Shown: positions 1 to 5,207 of the stretch, piece by piece
Position numbering within the stretch: the stretch's first letter is position 1
How the letters are laid out: each line of letters begins with the position of its first letter
The notes under the pieces: generated by a model
What the model was told of the DNA's origin: nothing
Database searches by the model: none
The model's input: the letters and a program-made list of their open reading frames with translations, nothing else
NCBI GenBank assembly: GCA_030683195.1
Contig: JAUXQA010000056.1
Location: forward strand, 1 to 5,207
Length of the DNA: 5,207 nucleotides
Direction of reading: 5' to 3'
Source: Rhodoferax sp.
Lineage (GTDB): Bacteria > Pseudomonadota > Gammaproteobacteria > Burkholderiales > Burkholderiaceae_C
Position numbers and translations under genes: made by a program

Positions 1-101
1 CGTTTAGCGATTCAAATGCCACGAAGATAGGACAAAATCACCCTCCCGTTTGTTCGATAGAGCACAGACCTTAACCTGCGCTGCGACCGATGCGCAGGTG
101 T

Positions 102-500
102 TCATAAAGTGCTGGGCCACTTTACAACGCTTCCCTGGTGGTGCCGGTCATCACGGTACGCGTGATGGATGACGGACTGAGGGCCGAGATCATCAACAAC
201 TGTTGCGAGATCTCGCGCCCAGGTGTTGATAACTGGAGCGCGGAGAGCCGCGACCTACAGAGGTCCGAACCGATCCTCAATACGTCGAAGGTGCACGACG
301 TGGCCGCCCTTGCCTTCTCGGACGAGGGTGGGCAGAACATGTTCACGGTAGCTGGTAAGGGCAGCAGAAACTGTGATTTTCTGCGTCGTTGGATCCAGGT
401 CATCGATTTCACCGCGCTTGATTTTGCTGTGATGCAATTGGAAAACTACCAGCCAACGGGGATGCTGGGGGATTTTTTTGAGTGAACTTTGCCCACCCAT
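102..500 (-). pseudogene. Probable remnant of a tyrosine recombinase (phage-type integrase), N-terminal part
   Basis: Read on the minus strand from about 500 downward, one frame gives a segment resembling the N-terminal arm and core-binding (SAM-like) domain of phage or genomic-island integrases. It contains SKIKRGEIDDLDP, then ITVSAALTSYREHVLPTL, then HLRRIEDRFGPL. A TAG stop lies at 255-257. The same frame then continues with integrase-like text (INTWARDLA, LGPQSVIHH) until a TGA at 102-104. No catalytic domain is present: the R...HxxR...Y residues would lie further downstream, outside the retained part, so this cannot be active. No credible start codon with a ribosome binding site was found; the ATG at 498-500 is only the first one in frame. 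It directly adjoins an IS66 remnant on the same strand, consistent with a decayed mobile region. The family call is by eye from a short, diverged stretch. The alternative is non-coding sequence that resembles an integrase by chance. Confidence 0.42.
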
Positions 501-507
501 CCAAACG

Positions 508-708
508 TCACATTTTCACAATCTTCGTGAGGTCGCCTTTGCGATTGGCCGGCGCCTCATTTCCGTCTTTGAGGTAAGCATACGGACAATGCGCATTGAG
601 CTGGGCGCTCTGAATCAAACCCATCGCAGCCACCGCTCGCTGGGCCGAACGCAAGCAGCCAGCGAACAATCAGTTATGTCTCCCAAAGGCAACCCTCGCC
701 AAATCGGT
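508..708 (-). pseudogene. IS66-family transposase (TnpC) C-terminal remnant
   Basis: The minus strand, read from about 708 downward, gives DLARVAFGRHN, a TGA stop (670-672), then LFAGCLRSAQRAVAAMGLIQ and SAQLNAHCPYAYLKD. This is the characteristic end of IS66 TnpC, where the family pattern is roughly GRKNWLFAGS..AGQRAA..MSLIQSA..NGHDPYAYLKD. The TGA sits exactly where the family has Trp (NWLFAG), so a TGG to TGA change explains the break. After YLKD a few residues appear deleted before a PANR motif. The frame ends at TGA 508-510 without the usual LLPHxW tail. The upstream part of the transposase with its DDE residues, the accessory tnpA and tnpB genes, and the terminal inverted repeats are all missing. 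It is therefore a dead fragment of a DDE transposase that once moved an IS66 element. Upstream of about 708 the similarity stops abruptly, 148 bases before osmC, so the element's edge or a deletion end lies there. Confidence 0.82.
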
Positions 709-842
709 GCAGCCCGGCCATGGGCTATTCAGCTTCTTTGTTTGAAACAGCCTTGAATTAGTCACAGTGCGGCTTTGTGCGTTGAGCAACAGACCTGGGC
801 AATCTTTACCGCGAACATGAACAGGCAACTTTAACCCTCTCT

Positions 843-848
843 GAAAGG
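843..848 (+). promoter_or_regulatory. Ribosome binding site of osmC
   Basis: GAAAGG lies 7 bases before the ATG at 856 and supports that start. It is preceded by a 135-base stretch (709-842) in which I see no convincing sigma-70 promoter. Confidence 0.65.
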
Positions 849-855
849 TTCCACC

Positions 856-1302
856 ATGATCGAAAAATCCGCAAGCGTGCATTGGGAAGGCCGGGGCAAG
901 AATGGCCAGGGTCAGATTAGCACCGAGACCGGTGCCCTTCAACTCTATCCCTACGGCTTTGCCAGCCGCTTCGAGGACGACCGCCAGGGGACAAACCCTG
1001 AAGAGATACTGGCTGCCGCTCATGCGGCTTGTTTCTCGATGGCGTTTTCCTTTGCCTGCGACAAGGCCGGATTCGCCACCAGCGCGATTGACACGCAGGC
1101 CCGTGTGCGCCTGGCGCCGCTGGGCGAAGGTTTCGTGATTGATCGCATCACCCTCACAATGAAGGCGACCGTACCAGGCATTGATGAAATCCAGTTCCAG
1201 GAGATCGCCGCGTCGGCCAAACGCGACTGCCCGTTGTCCAAGGCGCTGGCAAGCGTTTCCGAGATCAGCTTGCAGGCCACCCTGGACCACGGGGCCACCT
1301 GA
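856..1302 (+). CDS. osmC: OsmC family peroxiredoxin (organic hydroperoxide reductase)
   Basis: This 148-residue cytoplasmic protein is collinear with E. coli OsmC along its whole length. OsmC/Ohr enzymes are homodimeric thiol peroxidases that reduce organic hydroperoxides using a redox-active cysteine pair. Both cysteines are visible: Cys59 in AAHAACFSM and Cys125 in KRDCPLSKAL, at the spacing typical of OsmC. Other family landmarks are HWEG near residue 10, PYGFASRFE (32-40) with the conserved Arg38, TNPEE (46-50), and VPGID (106-110). AHAACFSM and the HWEG start point to the OsmC rather than the Ohr branch. The start at 856 is supported by GAAAGG seven bases upstream and by alignment with the family N-terminus. 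The gene stands alone; the next gene on the strand, an IscR-like regulator, begins 189 bases after its stop, with a hairpin between. Regulation is not obvious from the sequence. An 11-base inverted repeat (TGTTTGAAACA, 739-749) lies upstream. The gene looks intact. Confidence 0.95.
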   Translation: MIEKSASVHWEGRGKNGQGQISTETGALQLYPYGFASRFEDDRQGTNPEEILAAAHAACFSMAFSFACDKAGFATSAIDTQARVRLAPLGEGFVIDRITLTMKATVPGIDEIQFQEIAASAKRDCPLSKALASVSEISLQATLDHGAT

Positions 1303-1382
1303 TGCAGTCAACTTCGACCGGGATTCGTCAATCCAATCAATGCGGCCCGTCAGCGCGGCCTGAATGGGCGTTCTGCAATGAA

Positions 1383-1415
1383 CAAGGCGCAACTGGAAAC
1401 TGCCCTTGCGCCTTG
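1383..1415 (+). terminator. Hairpin after osmC, possible terminator
   Basis: CAAGGCGCAA (1383-1392) and TTGCGCCTTG (1406-1415) form a perfect 10-bp stem with a 13-base loop, 80 bases after the osmC stop and 76 bases before the next start. No T-run follows on either strand, so it is not a classical Rho-independent terminator. It could be a weak terminator, an mRNA 3' stabiliser or an operator for the downstream gene. The stem is certain; the role is inferred. Confidence 0.4.
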
Positions 1416-1464
1416 AGTACGTCAACTTTCCTCGCCAGCCCGATCGCTGCTGCTGATTTAAAGT

Positions 1465-1475
1465 TATTCTGAATA
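1465..1475. promoter_or_regulatory. Inverted repeat upstream of the IscR-like gene, candidate operator
   Basis: TATTCTGAATA is a perfect 5-bp inverted repeat around a central T. It ends 16 bases before the ATG of the Rrf2 regulator and just before its ribosome binding site (GGGAG, 1479-1483). Rrf2 proteins commonly repress their own promoters through short A/T-rich dyads, so autoregulation is possible. It does not match the E. coli IscR type 1 or type 2 consensus as I know them, and an 11-base dyad can arise by chance. Confidence 0.25.
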
Positions 1476-1491
1476 CACGGGAGCATCCACT

Positions 1492-2013
1492 ATGCGCTTA
1501 AGCACTAAAGGTCGCTTGGCGGTGACCGCGATGATTGACATCGCATTGCGTGAAGATTTTGGGCCGGTACCGCTAAGCGACATCGCTTCGCGACACCCCG
1601 TTTCACTTTCTTACCTGGAGCAACTGTTCAGCAAGTTGCGACTGCAGGGACTGGTCACCAGCAGTCGCGGACCTGGTGGTGGCTACGCATTAGGCCACCG
1701 CAGTGATGACATCACGGTCGCAGACATCATCTTTGCCGTCGAAGATGAGCCGACAAAAGAAAACAATCAAAACACTTCACTCGCGCAGGACACGACACAA
1801 GACCTGTGGGACGCCATGAACGCCAAAGTGCTTGATTTCACGCGTTCTGTCACTTTGAAGAGCTTGGCACTTGATCAGTCAGCCAGGGGTTCCAAGATCG
1901 AACCAAAGCCCGACCTAAACAGGGGGGTGTTCGCCATTGCGGTTCAGCAACCCGTCAGACCCAATGTACCCAACTCGGTGTTTGCACTGGGTCGGACTTT
2001 GCAGATGCCCTGA
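1492..2013 (+). CDS. IscR-like Rrf2 family transcriptional regulator lacking the Fe-S cluster ligands
   Basis: This is a 173-residue winged-helix regulator. The N-terminal half is almost canonical IscR: MRLSTKGRLAVTAMIDIAL, then VPLSDIA, SLSYLEQLFSKLR (38-50) as the recognition helix, and the wing SSRGPGGGYALG (57-68). Glu43, which tunes operator choice in E. coli IscR, and Arg59 are kept. IscR normally binds a [2Fe-2S] cluster through three cysteines (92, 98, 104 in E. coli) and His107. This protein has no cysteine anywhere: the segment after FAVEDEP (residues 82-106) is Asn/Gln/Thr-rich, and the expected THxLW becomes TTQDLW, with Gln103 at the His position. The C-terminal tail (PNVPNSVFALG, 157-167) matches what I recall of betaproteobacterial IscR, so this looks like an IscR paralogue rather than a distant Rrf2 protein. 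There is no isc operon beside it. GGGAG lies 8 bases before the ATG, which fixes the start. It likely binds DNA independently of cluster status; its targets, possibly osmC or itself, are unknown. Confidence 0.93.
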   Translation: MRLSTKGRLAVTAMIDIALREDFGPVPLSDIASRHPVSLSYLEQLFSKLRLQGLVTSSRGPGGGYALGHRSDDITVADIIFAVEDEPTKENNQNTSLAQDTTQDLWDAMNAKVLDFTRSVTLKSLALDQSARGSKIEPKPDLNRGVFAIAVQQPVRPNVPNSVFALGRTLQMP

Positions 2014-2029
2014 TTGTGGTGCTCATGCG

Positions 2030-3391
2030 CTAGCGCGAAGCAGGATCAGCAGCCCGCGCGGCTGGCGTGGGCTGCGCACCACCAGCTGCACTCGTCACGC
2101 GCCAGATGACGTTGCCGACGTCATCAGCAACAAGCAATCCCCCCCTCTTGTCAATCGCCACACCCACCGGTCGGCCATACGCATCCCCATTTGCGCTGAC
2201 AAATCCGCTCAACACAACAACAGGCTGCGCTGACGGCATGGCCTTGCCGTCATAGGGCACGAACACCACGTTGTACCCAGTGCGCGGCTTGCGGTTCCAG
2301 GAGCCGTGCTGGCCGATAAAGAAACCAGCGTTGAACGGTGCGGGCAGGGCGGCTCCCTCAGACGAGGTGAGGCCGAGTGGCGCCACGTGCGAGCCCAAAG
2401 AGTAGTCAGGTTTTATGGCTTTGGCCACCATCTCCGGCGCAGGCGGTTTCACACGCACGTCAACATTGGGGCCGTAATAGCTGTACGGCCAGCCGTAGAA
2501 CGCGCCCTCGGTGACGGACGTCAGGTAGTCGGGAACAAGGTCGTTGCCGATCTCGTCGCGCTCGTTCACGACGGTCCAAAGCTTGCCGCCTGCCCAGGCC
2601 ATGCCGTTGGGGTTGCGCAGGCCTGTGGCGAAAATGCGGCCATTGCCGCTGGCGATGTCGAACTCCCAGATAGCCGCGCGGCCTTCTTCGACCGACATGC
2701 CGTTCTCCGCCACGTTGCTGTTGGAGCCCACCGTCGCATACAGTTTGCTGCCGTCGGCACTGGCGATGATGTTCTTGGTCCAGTGGTGATTGATGGGGCC
2801 GCCAGGAAGGTCGAACACCTTGGTGGGTGCGGCCGTGATTTGAGACTGGCCCGCTACGTAGGGGAACCGCAGAACAGCGTCCGAGTTAGCCACGTAGAAG
2901 TTGTCACCGATCAGCGCCATACCGAAGGGTGAGTTCAAACCCTGCAAAAAGGTGGTGCGCAGCTCTGCCACCCCGTCACCATCCGCGTCGCGCAGCAGCG
3001 TGATGCGGTTGGCGCTGGGCACGGCCGCCCCAGCGCGCTTCATCACAAAGCCCATGACAGCGCCTTTGATGCCCTTGCCATCTTCGGGTTTGGCTGGCGC
3101 GTTGCTCTCGGCCACCAACACGTCGCCGTTGGGCAGGACGTAAACCCAACGCGGGTGGTCCAGCCCTGTGGCTAATGCTGCAACGGCGAGACCGTCCGCA
3201 GCGACGGGCTGCACGCCAGCGGGCCAGCCTTTCGCGGGCGCGATGTGCACGGTCGGGATGAATTGCCTGTTCGGTTTGGGCAACTGCGGCGTCGCGCCGA
3301 TGGTATCGGCGGGCGGTTGCGTGCTGGGTTGCGCGAGCAGGCTTCCCGCGCAAAGCTGTACGATGGATGCGATCAAAATTTTTCGGTGCAT
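2030..3391 (-). CDS. Sorbosone dehydrogenase family protein (PQQ-type sugar dehydrogenase beta-propeller), exported
   Basis: This 453-residue protein is of the COG2133 / L-sorbosone dehydrogenase type, a six-bladed beta-propeller family whose characterised members oxidise aldoses or sorbosone with PQQ in the periplasm. Residues 1-20 (MHRKILIASIVQLCAGSLLA) form a Sec signal peptide with probable cleavage before QPST; there is no lipobox. Family landmarks in order are LDHPRWVYVLPNGDVLVAES (78-97), DADGDGVAE (135-143), LNSPFGMAL (152-160), NHHWTKNI (201-208), ADGSKLYATVGSNSN (212-226), GLRNPNGMAW (257-266), NERDEIGNDLVPDYL (276-290), GWPYSYYG (300-307), GSHVAPLGL (333-341), GQHGSWNR (360-367), GRPVGVAI (406-413) and GLLVADD (418-424). 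The Ala-rich last 20 residues are a disordered tail. The ATG at 3389-3391 has CAGGAG seven bases upstream, inside a 15-base palindrome. The gene is convergent with the IscR-like gene, with 16 bases between stops. The substrate cannot be read from the sequence, and PQQ binding is by family only. Confidence 0.9.
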   Translation of the reverse strand: MHRKILIASIVQLCAGSLLAQPSTQPPADTIGATPQLPKPNRQFIPTVHIAPAKGWPAGVQPVAADGLAVAALATGLDHPRWVYVLPNGDVLVAESNAPAKPEDGKGIKGAVMGFVMKRAGAAVPSANRITLLRDADGDGVAELRTTFLQGLNSPFGMALIGDNFYVANSDAVLRFPYVAGQSQITAAPTKVFDLPGGPINHHWTKNIIASADGSKLYATVGSNSNVAENGMSVEEGRAAIWEFDIASGNGRIFATGLRNPNGMAWAGGKLWTVVNERDEIGNDLVPDYLTSVTEGAFYGWPYSYYGPNVDVRVKPPAPEMVAKAIKPDYSLGSHVAPLGLTSSEGAALPAPFNAGFFIGQHGSWNRKPRTGYNVVFVPYDGKAMPSAQPVVVLSGFVSANGDAYGRPVGVAIDKRGGLLVADDVGNVIWRVTSAAGGAQPTPAARAADPASR

Positions 3392-3394
3392 GAA

Positions 3395-3409
3395 TGACTC
3401 CTGGAGTCA
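3395..3409. promoter_or_regulatory. 15-base palindrome covering the ribosome binding site of the sorbosone dehydrogenase-like gene
   Basis: TGACTCCTGGAGTCA has two perfect 7-bp arms around one central base. Read on the minus strand, its centre contains the CAGGAG ribosome binding site, seven bases before the ATG at 3391. As DNA it could be an operator. As RNA a TGACT/AGTCA stem would place the ribosome binding site in the loop. The symmetry is certain; function is inferred. Confidence 0.35.
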
Positions 3410-3507
3410 ATCAATCTTCAGGCAAAGGCGTGCGGGATTCTGTGCGTCAACACACACATTCACAACCATCGCCCAAGATTGTGGGAAGCGCTGTTCCTTA
3501 GCAATCC

Positions 3508-4389
3508 TTACTGTGGTGCGCCAAAGTAGTGGCCCTGGGCTGCATCCACCTGGGCCTGCACCAGCACCGCCACCTGCTCAGCACGTTCCACCTTTTGGGC
3601 AATCACCAGCACATCCAGCGAATGAGCCAGCTGCACAAATGACGCCAGCATGTCGCTCACTGACTCCACCGCCTCTACTTCGTCCACCAGTGCGCCATTG
3701 AGCTTGACGTAGTCGGGTAGCAGATCCCGCAGCAGCTTCAGCGCCTTGGGGTCCAGGCCGAAATGGTCAATACCAAACTTGCCCCCGCGTGCCCGCACCA
3801 AGTCGCGCACCCGCATGGCCGCCGCCGTGTGGCGCAGGGCTGCAAACTCCGGCACCTCAATGGCCAAGCGCAACGCGCTGCCACCCAACGCGTCCAGCCG
3901 CGCTACAAACCAATCCATAAAGCCGGCGTCCACCATGCTCTGGTGCGACAAATTGATCGCCACCATCTCATTGGACTGCGTGTTCTGCTTCAAGAAGCTC
4001 AGACCCATCGTCACCATGGCCCGGTCCACCTCCGGCATCAAGCGGTGGCGTGACGCCATCGGCATGAAATTAGACGCCGGCACCAGCGCACCCTGCGCGT
4101 CCACCAGGCGCGCCATGCACTCTGCCTGCAACACCTTGCCCGCCAAACTCAGGCTCTGCACCGGCTGGTGCAGCAAACGCCAGCGGTTCTCCACCAGCGC
4201 GGTTTGAATCAGCGTGCGCCAGCCATGCGAGCCCAGCGACGCACTCTCTTCAGGCTGGTCCGCCATCACCACCAAGCCATGCCGATCCGATTGCCGCGCC
4301 GACTCCACCGCCAAATCGGCCCGGGCAAACACATCCGTGCGCCGGTCCAGTTGCCGGAAAAACGCCGCGCCAATATTGATCGCCACCAG
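3508..4389 (-). pseudogene. 5'-truncated GGDEF-EAL protein with a degenerate EAL domain (c-di-GMP receptor type)
   Basis: From the TAA at 3508-3510 the frame stays open to 4791, but only the part below about 4389 is authentic. It begins with the end of a GGDEF domain (AINIGAAFF, then DVFARADLAVESARQSDRHG), followed by a linker and a complete EAL domain of about 235 residues ending QGHYFGAPQ. EAL enzymes hydrolyse c-di-GMP; here the catalytic set is damaged. EAL is ECM (Glu kept, codon 4120-4122), DDFG is DHFG, KID is KLN, and the AEGVE motif is AQKVE. The Asn of INLS, the Glu of IEVPE, the Lys of KLN and the Gln of QG remain. Such a pattern fits a c-di-GMP-binding receptor of LapD type rather than a phosphodiesterase, though no LapD sensor region is left to confirm it. 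The start codon, sensor domain and most of GGDEF are lost at the junction near 4384-4395. The internal ATG at 4264-4266 could still give an EAL-only protein. It lies upstream of the sorbosone dehydrogenase-like gene on the same strand, 116 bases away. Confidence 0.82.
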
Positions 4390-4395
4390 CTGCCG
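4384..4395. other. Recombination or assembly junction joining two 5'-truncated genes
   Basis: To the left, minus-strand coding for a GGDEF-EAL protein is authentic up to INIG (about 4371-4382) and probably one or two codons further. To the right, plus-strand coding for a glycosyltransferase is authentic from about LPVEQLSELLG (4390 onward). Each gene points away from this spot and lacks its 5' part here, so no intergenic region or promoter separates them. I see no IS end, target duplication or long repeat at the join. Confidence 0.75.
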
Positions 4396-4787
4396 GTGGA
4401 GCAGTTGAGCGAGCTGCTGGGTATGGCCGATGTGCGTTTGCTTCCCCAGCGCGCCGACGCCGCTGATTTGGTGATGCCCAGCAAGCTCATTGGCATGCTG
4501 GCCAGCGGCCGCCCGGTGCTGGCCACCGCCCACCCGAGACCGAGTTGGCTCAGGTGGTGCGCGGCCCCGCCAAGCGCCATGAGGCCTGCGGCTTGGTTGT
4601 GCCGCCCGGCGACCCCACGGCGTTTGCCAACGCCTTGCTGCAATTGGCCCAGGACCCTGACGCCCGGTATGAAATGGGTGAGTCTGCCCGTCGCTACGCC
4701 GAAGATCACTTGCATGTGGATGCGGTGCTGGGCCGGTTTGTGTCACGTATGGAGTCCGAGGTTGCTCCCAACTTGGTAGCTGCTTAG
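4387..4787 (+). pseudogene. WcaI-like glycosyltransferase, C-terminal fragment with a frameshift
   Basis: About 134 residues remain of a GT-B fold glycosyltransferase (GT4 type, usually near 400 residues). The remaining part is most of the C-terminal nucleotide-sugar-binding domain. It reads VEQLSELLGMADVRLLPQR, then ADAADLVMPSKLIGMLASGR and PVLATAH, closely resembling WcaI of colanic acid synthesis, where (A)ADxVxPSKLxxxLAxG is the donor-binding signature. At about 4531-4541 (cacccgagaccgag) one base is missing: inserting one restores HPETELAQVV, and the sequence resumes in the next frame as RGPAKRHEACGLVVPPGDP, then ARYEMGESARRYAEDHLHVD, with a TAG stop at 4785-4787. GLVVPPGDP is the usual C-terminal motif of the family. 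The N-terminal acceptor domain is absent because of the junction at about 4388. In the intact state the enzyme would transfer a sugar onto an undecaprenyl-linked repeat unit at the cytoplasmic membrane face. The gmm gene follows 40 bases later, and wcaI and gmm are also neighbours in the E. coli colanic acid cluster. Confidence 0.8.
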
Positions 4788-4827
4788 GCAAGCAGAACGC
4801 CGGCTAGAAGCCAATAAGACCAAATAA

Positions 4828-5207
4828 ATGCTTGATTTTGATACTTTTTTGGGTGTGGTGAACCACACGCCGCTGGTGGCGGTTGACCTGGTGCTGGTGC
4901 GTGGCGGGCAAGAGGTGCTGCTGGGCCTGCGCAACAACCGCCCGGCGCAGGGCTTTTGGTTTGTGTCGGGTGGGCGCATCTTGAAGAATGAGCCCCGCCA
5001 GGTGGCGCTGGCCCGCGTGGCGCAAGACGAGCTGGGCTTGTCGGTGGCTACGCTGGCCCAGGCGCCAGAGCTGCTGGGGGCATATGAGCATTTTTACCCT
5101 GATTCGTTTGCCGGGTCAGCCGCGCAGGTGAGTGTGTCCACGCACTATGTGGTGCTGGGCCACGTGCTGCACCTGAGCGCCGACTTTGCCCTACCACGCT
5201 GCGATGC
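4828..5207 (+). CDS. gmm: GDP-mannose mannosyl hydrolase (Nudix family), 3' end outside the window
   Basis: 126 codons are visible of a protein normally near 160 residues; the frame is open at the window end. Gmm (NudD, WcaH) hydrolyses GDP-mannose or GDP-glucose to GDP and the sugar, thereby controlling GDP-mannose supply for polysaccharide synthesis. It aligns with E. coli Gmm from the start: TPLVAVDLVLV (14-24), LLGLRNNRPAQGFWFVSGGR (31-50), ELLGAYEHFY (81-90) and THYVVLG (105-111). The Nudix box is the modified Gmm form, G-x5-E-x7-R-V-A-Q-D-E-L-G-L (residues 49-71), lacking the Glu that follows Arg in ordinary Nudix enzymes. Asp20, Arg35, Arg50, Arg63, Glu68 and Tyr107 line up with functional residues described for the E. 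coli enzyme; the catalytic His lies past the edge. The loop before THYVV is about four residues longer than in E. coli. The ATG at 4828 is preceded in frame by TAA, so it is the first possible ATG; its ribosome binding site is weak. It probably formed an operon with the glycosyltransferase upstream. Confidence 0.93.
   Translation, partial: MLDFDTFLGVVNHTPLVAVDLVLVRGGQEVLLGLRNNRPAQGFWFVSGGRILKNEPRQVALARVAQDELGLSVATLAQAPELLGAYEHFYPDSFAGSAAQVSVSTHYVVLGHVLHLSADFALPRCD

Noticed and set aside
74..99. 8-bp stem (ACCTGCGC / GCGCAGGT) with a 10-base loop
   Set aside because: A real inverted repeat, but with no T-run and no intact gene ending there, so not called as a terminator.
138..485. 115-residue plus-strand open frame
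   Set aside because: No recognisable domain and no ribosome binding site; it lies opposite the integrase-like minus-strand frame, which explains the stretch better.
670..1425. 251-residue minus-strand open frame
   Set aside because: It is mostly antisense to osmC. Only its last dozen codons are real coding, and they belong to the IS66 remnant.
2027..2036. GCGCTAGCGC palindrome at the stop of the sorbosone dehydrogenase-like gene
   Set aside because: Only 10 bases, no loop or T-run; not sufficient for a bidirectional terminator between the convergent genes.
2306..2932. 208-residue plus-strand open frame
   Set aside because: Antisense shadow of the sorbosone dehydrogenase-like gene in GC-rich DNA; no domain, and the opposite strand is clearly coding.
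3412..3481. CAATCTT and AAGATTG arms in the region between the EAL and sorbosone dehydrogenase-like genes
   Set aside because: Seven bases separated by 56; expected by chance in this length of sequence.
4390..4791. N-terminal 134 residues of the long minus-strand frame leading into the EAL gene
   Set aside because: Low-complexity Arg/Gly/His-rich text that is antisense to the glycosyltransferase fragment; not a real domain of the EAL protein.

Overview
The window looks like a piece of a betaproteobacterial genome, probably Burkholderiales and most likely Comamonadaceae. The evidence is the moderately high GC, the IscR-like protein whose C-terminal tail (…PNSVFALG) I recognise from betaproteobacterial IscR, and the mix of OsmC, sorbosone-dehydrogenase-like, GGDEF-EAL and GDP-mannose genes. 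This placement is inference; there is no rRNA or housekeeping marker here.

Layout, left to right. Positions 1-708 hold no intact gene. They contain mobile-element debris on the minus strand: a probable N-terminal remnant of a tyrosine recombinase with an in-frame stop (about 102-500), and next to it a clear C-terminal remnant of an IS66-family transposase (about 508-708), also with an in-frame stop. Positions 709-2013 hold two intact plus-strand genes. They are an OsmC peroxidase (856-1302) and, after a 10-bp-stem hairpin, an IscR-like Rrf2 regulator (1492-2013) that has lost every cysteine and the histidine that ligate the [2Fe-2S] cluster in IscR. A convergent minus-strand gene (2030-3391) encodes an exported sorbosone-dehydrogenase-family beta-propeller.

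The right third is rearranged. A minus-strand gene (3508 to about 4389) retains the end of a GGDEF domain and a complete but catalytically degenerate EAL domain. At about 4384-4395 it runs directly into the C-terminal third of a plus-strand WcaI-like glycosyltransferase (about 4387-4787). Both genes lack their 5' parts at the same point, and the glycosyltransferase fragment also carries a -1 frameshift. This indicates a deletion/inversion scar or an assembly chimera. A GDP-mannose mannosyl hydrolase gene (gmm/nudD, 4828 to beyond the window end) follows, so the right edge appears to enter an exopolysaccharide cluster of colanic-acid type.

Functionally, OsmC (organic hydroperoxide detoxification) beside a cluster-free IscR paralogue suggests a small stress-response locus. 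The EAL protein would have been a c-di-GMP receptor rather than an enzyme. The glycosyltransferase and Gmm belong to GDP-sugar and polysaccharide metabolism. I found no tRNA, rRNA, CRISPR array or riboswitch. I see no convincing new multi-gene system; the most notable items are the clusterless IscR and the double-truncation junction.
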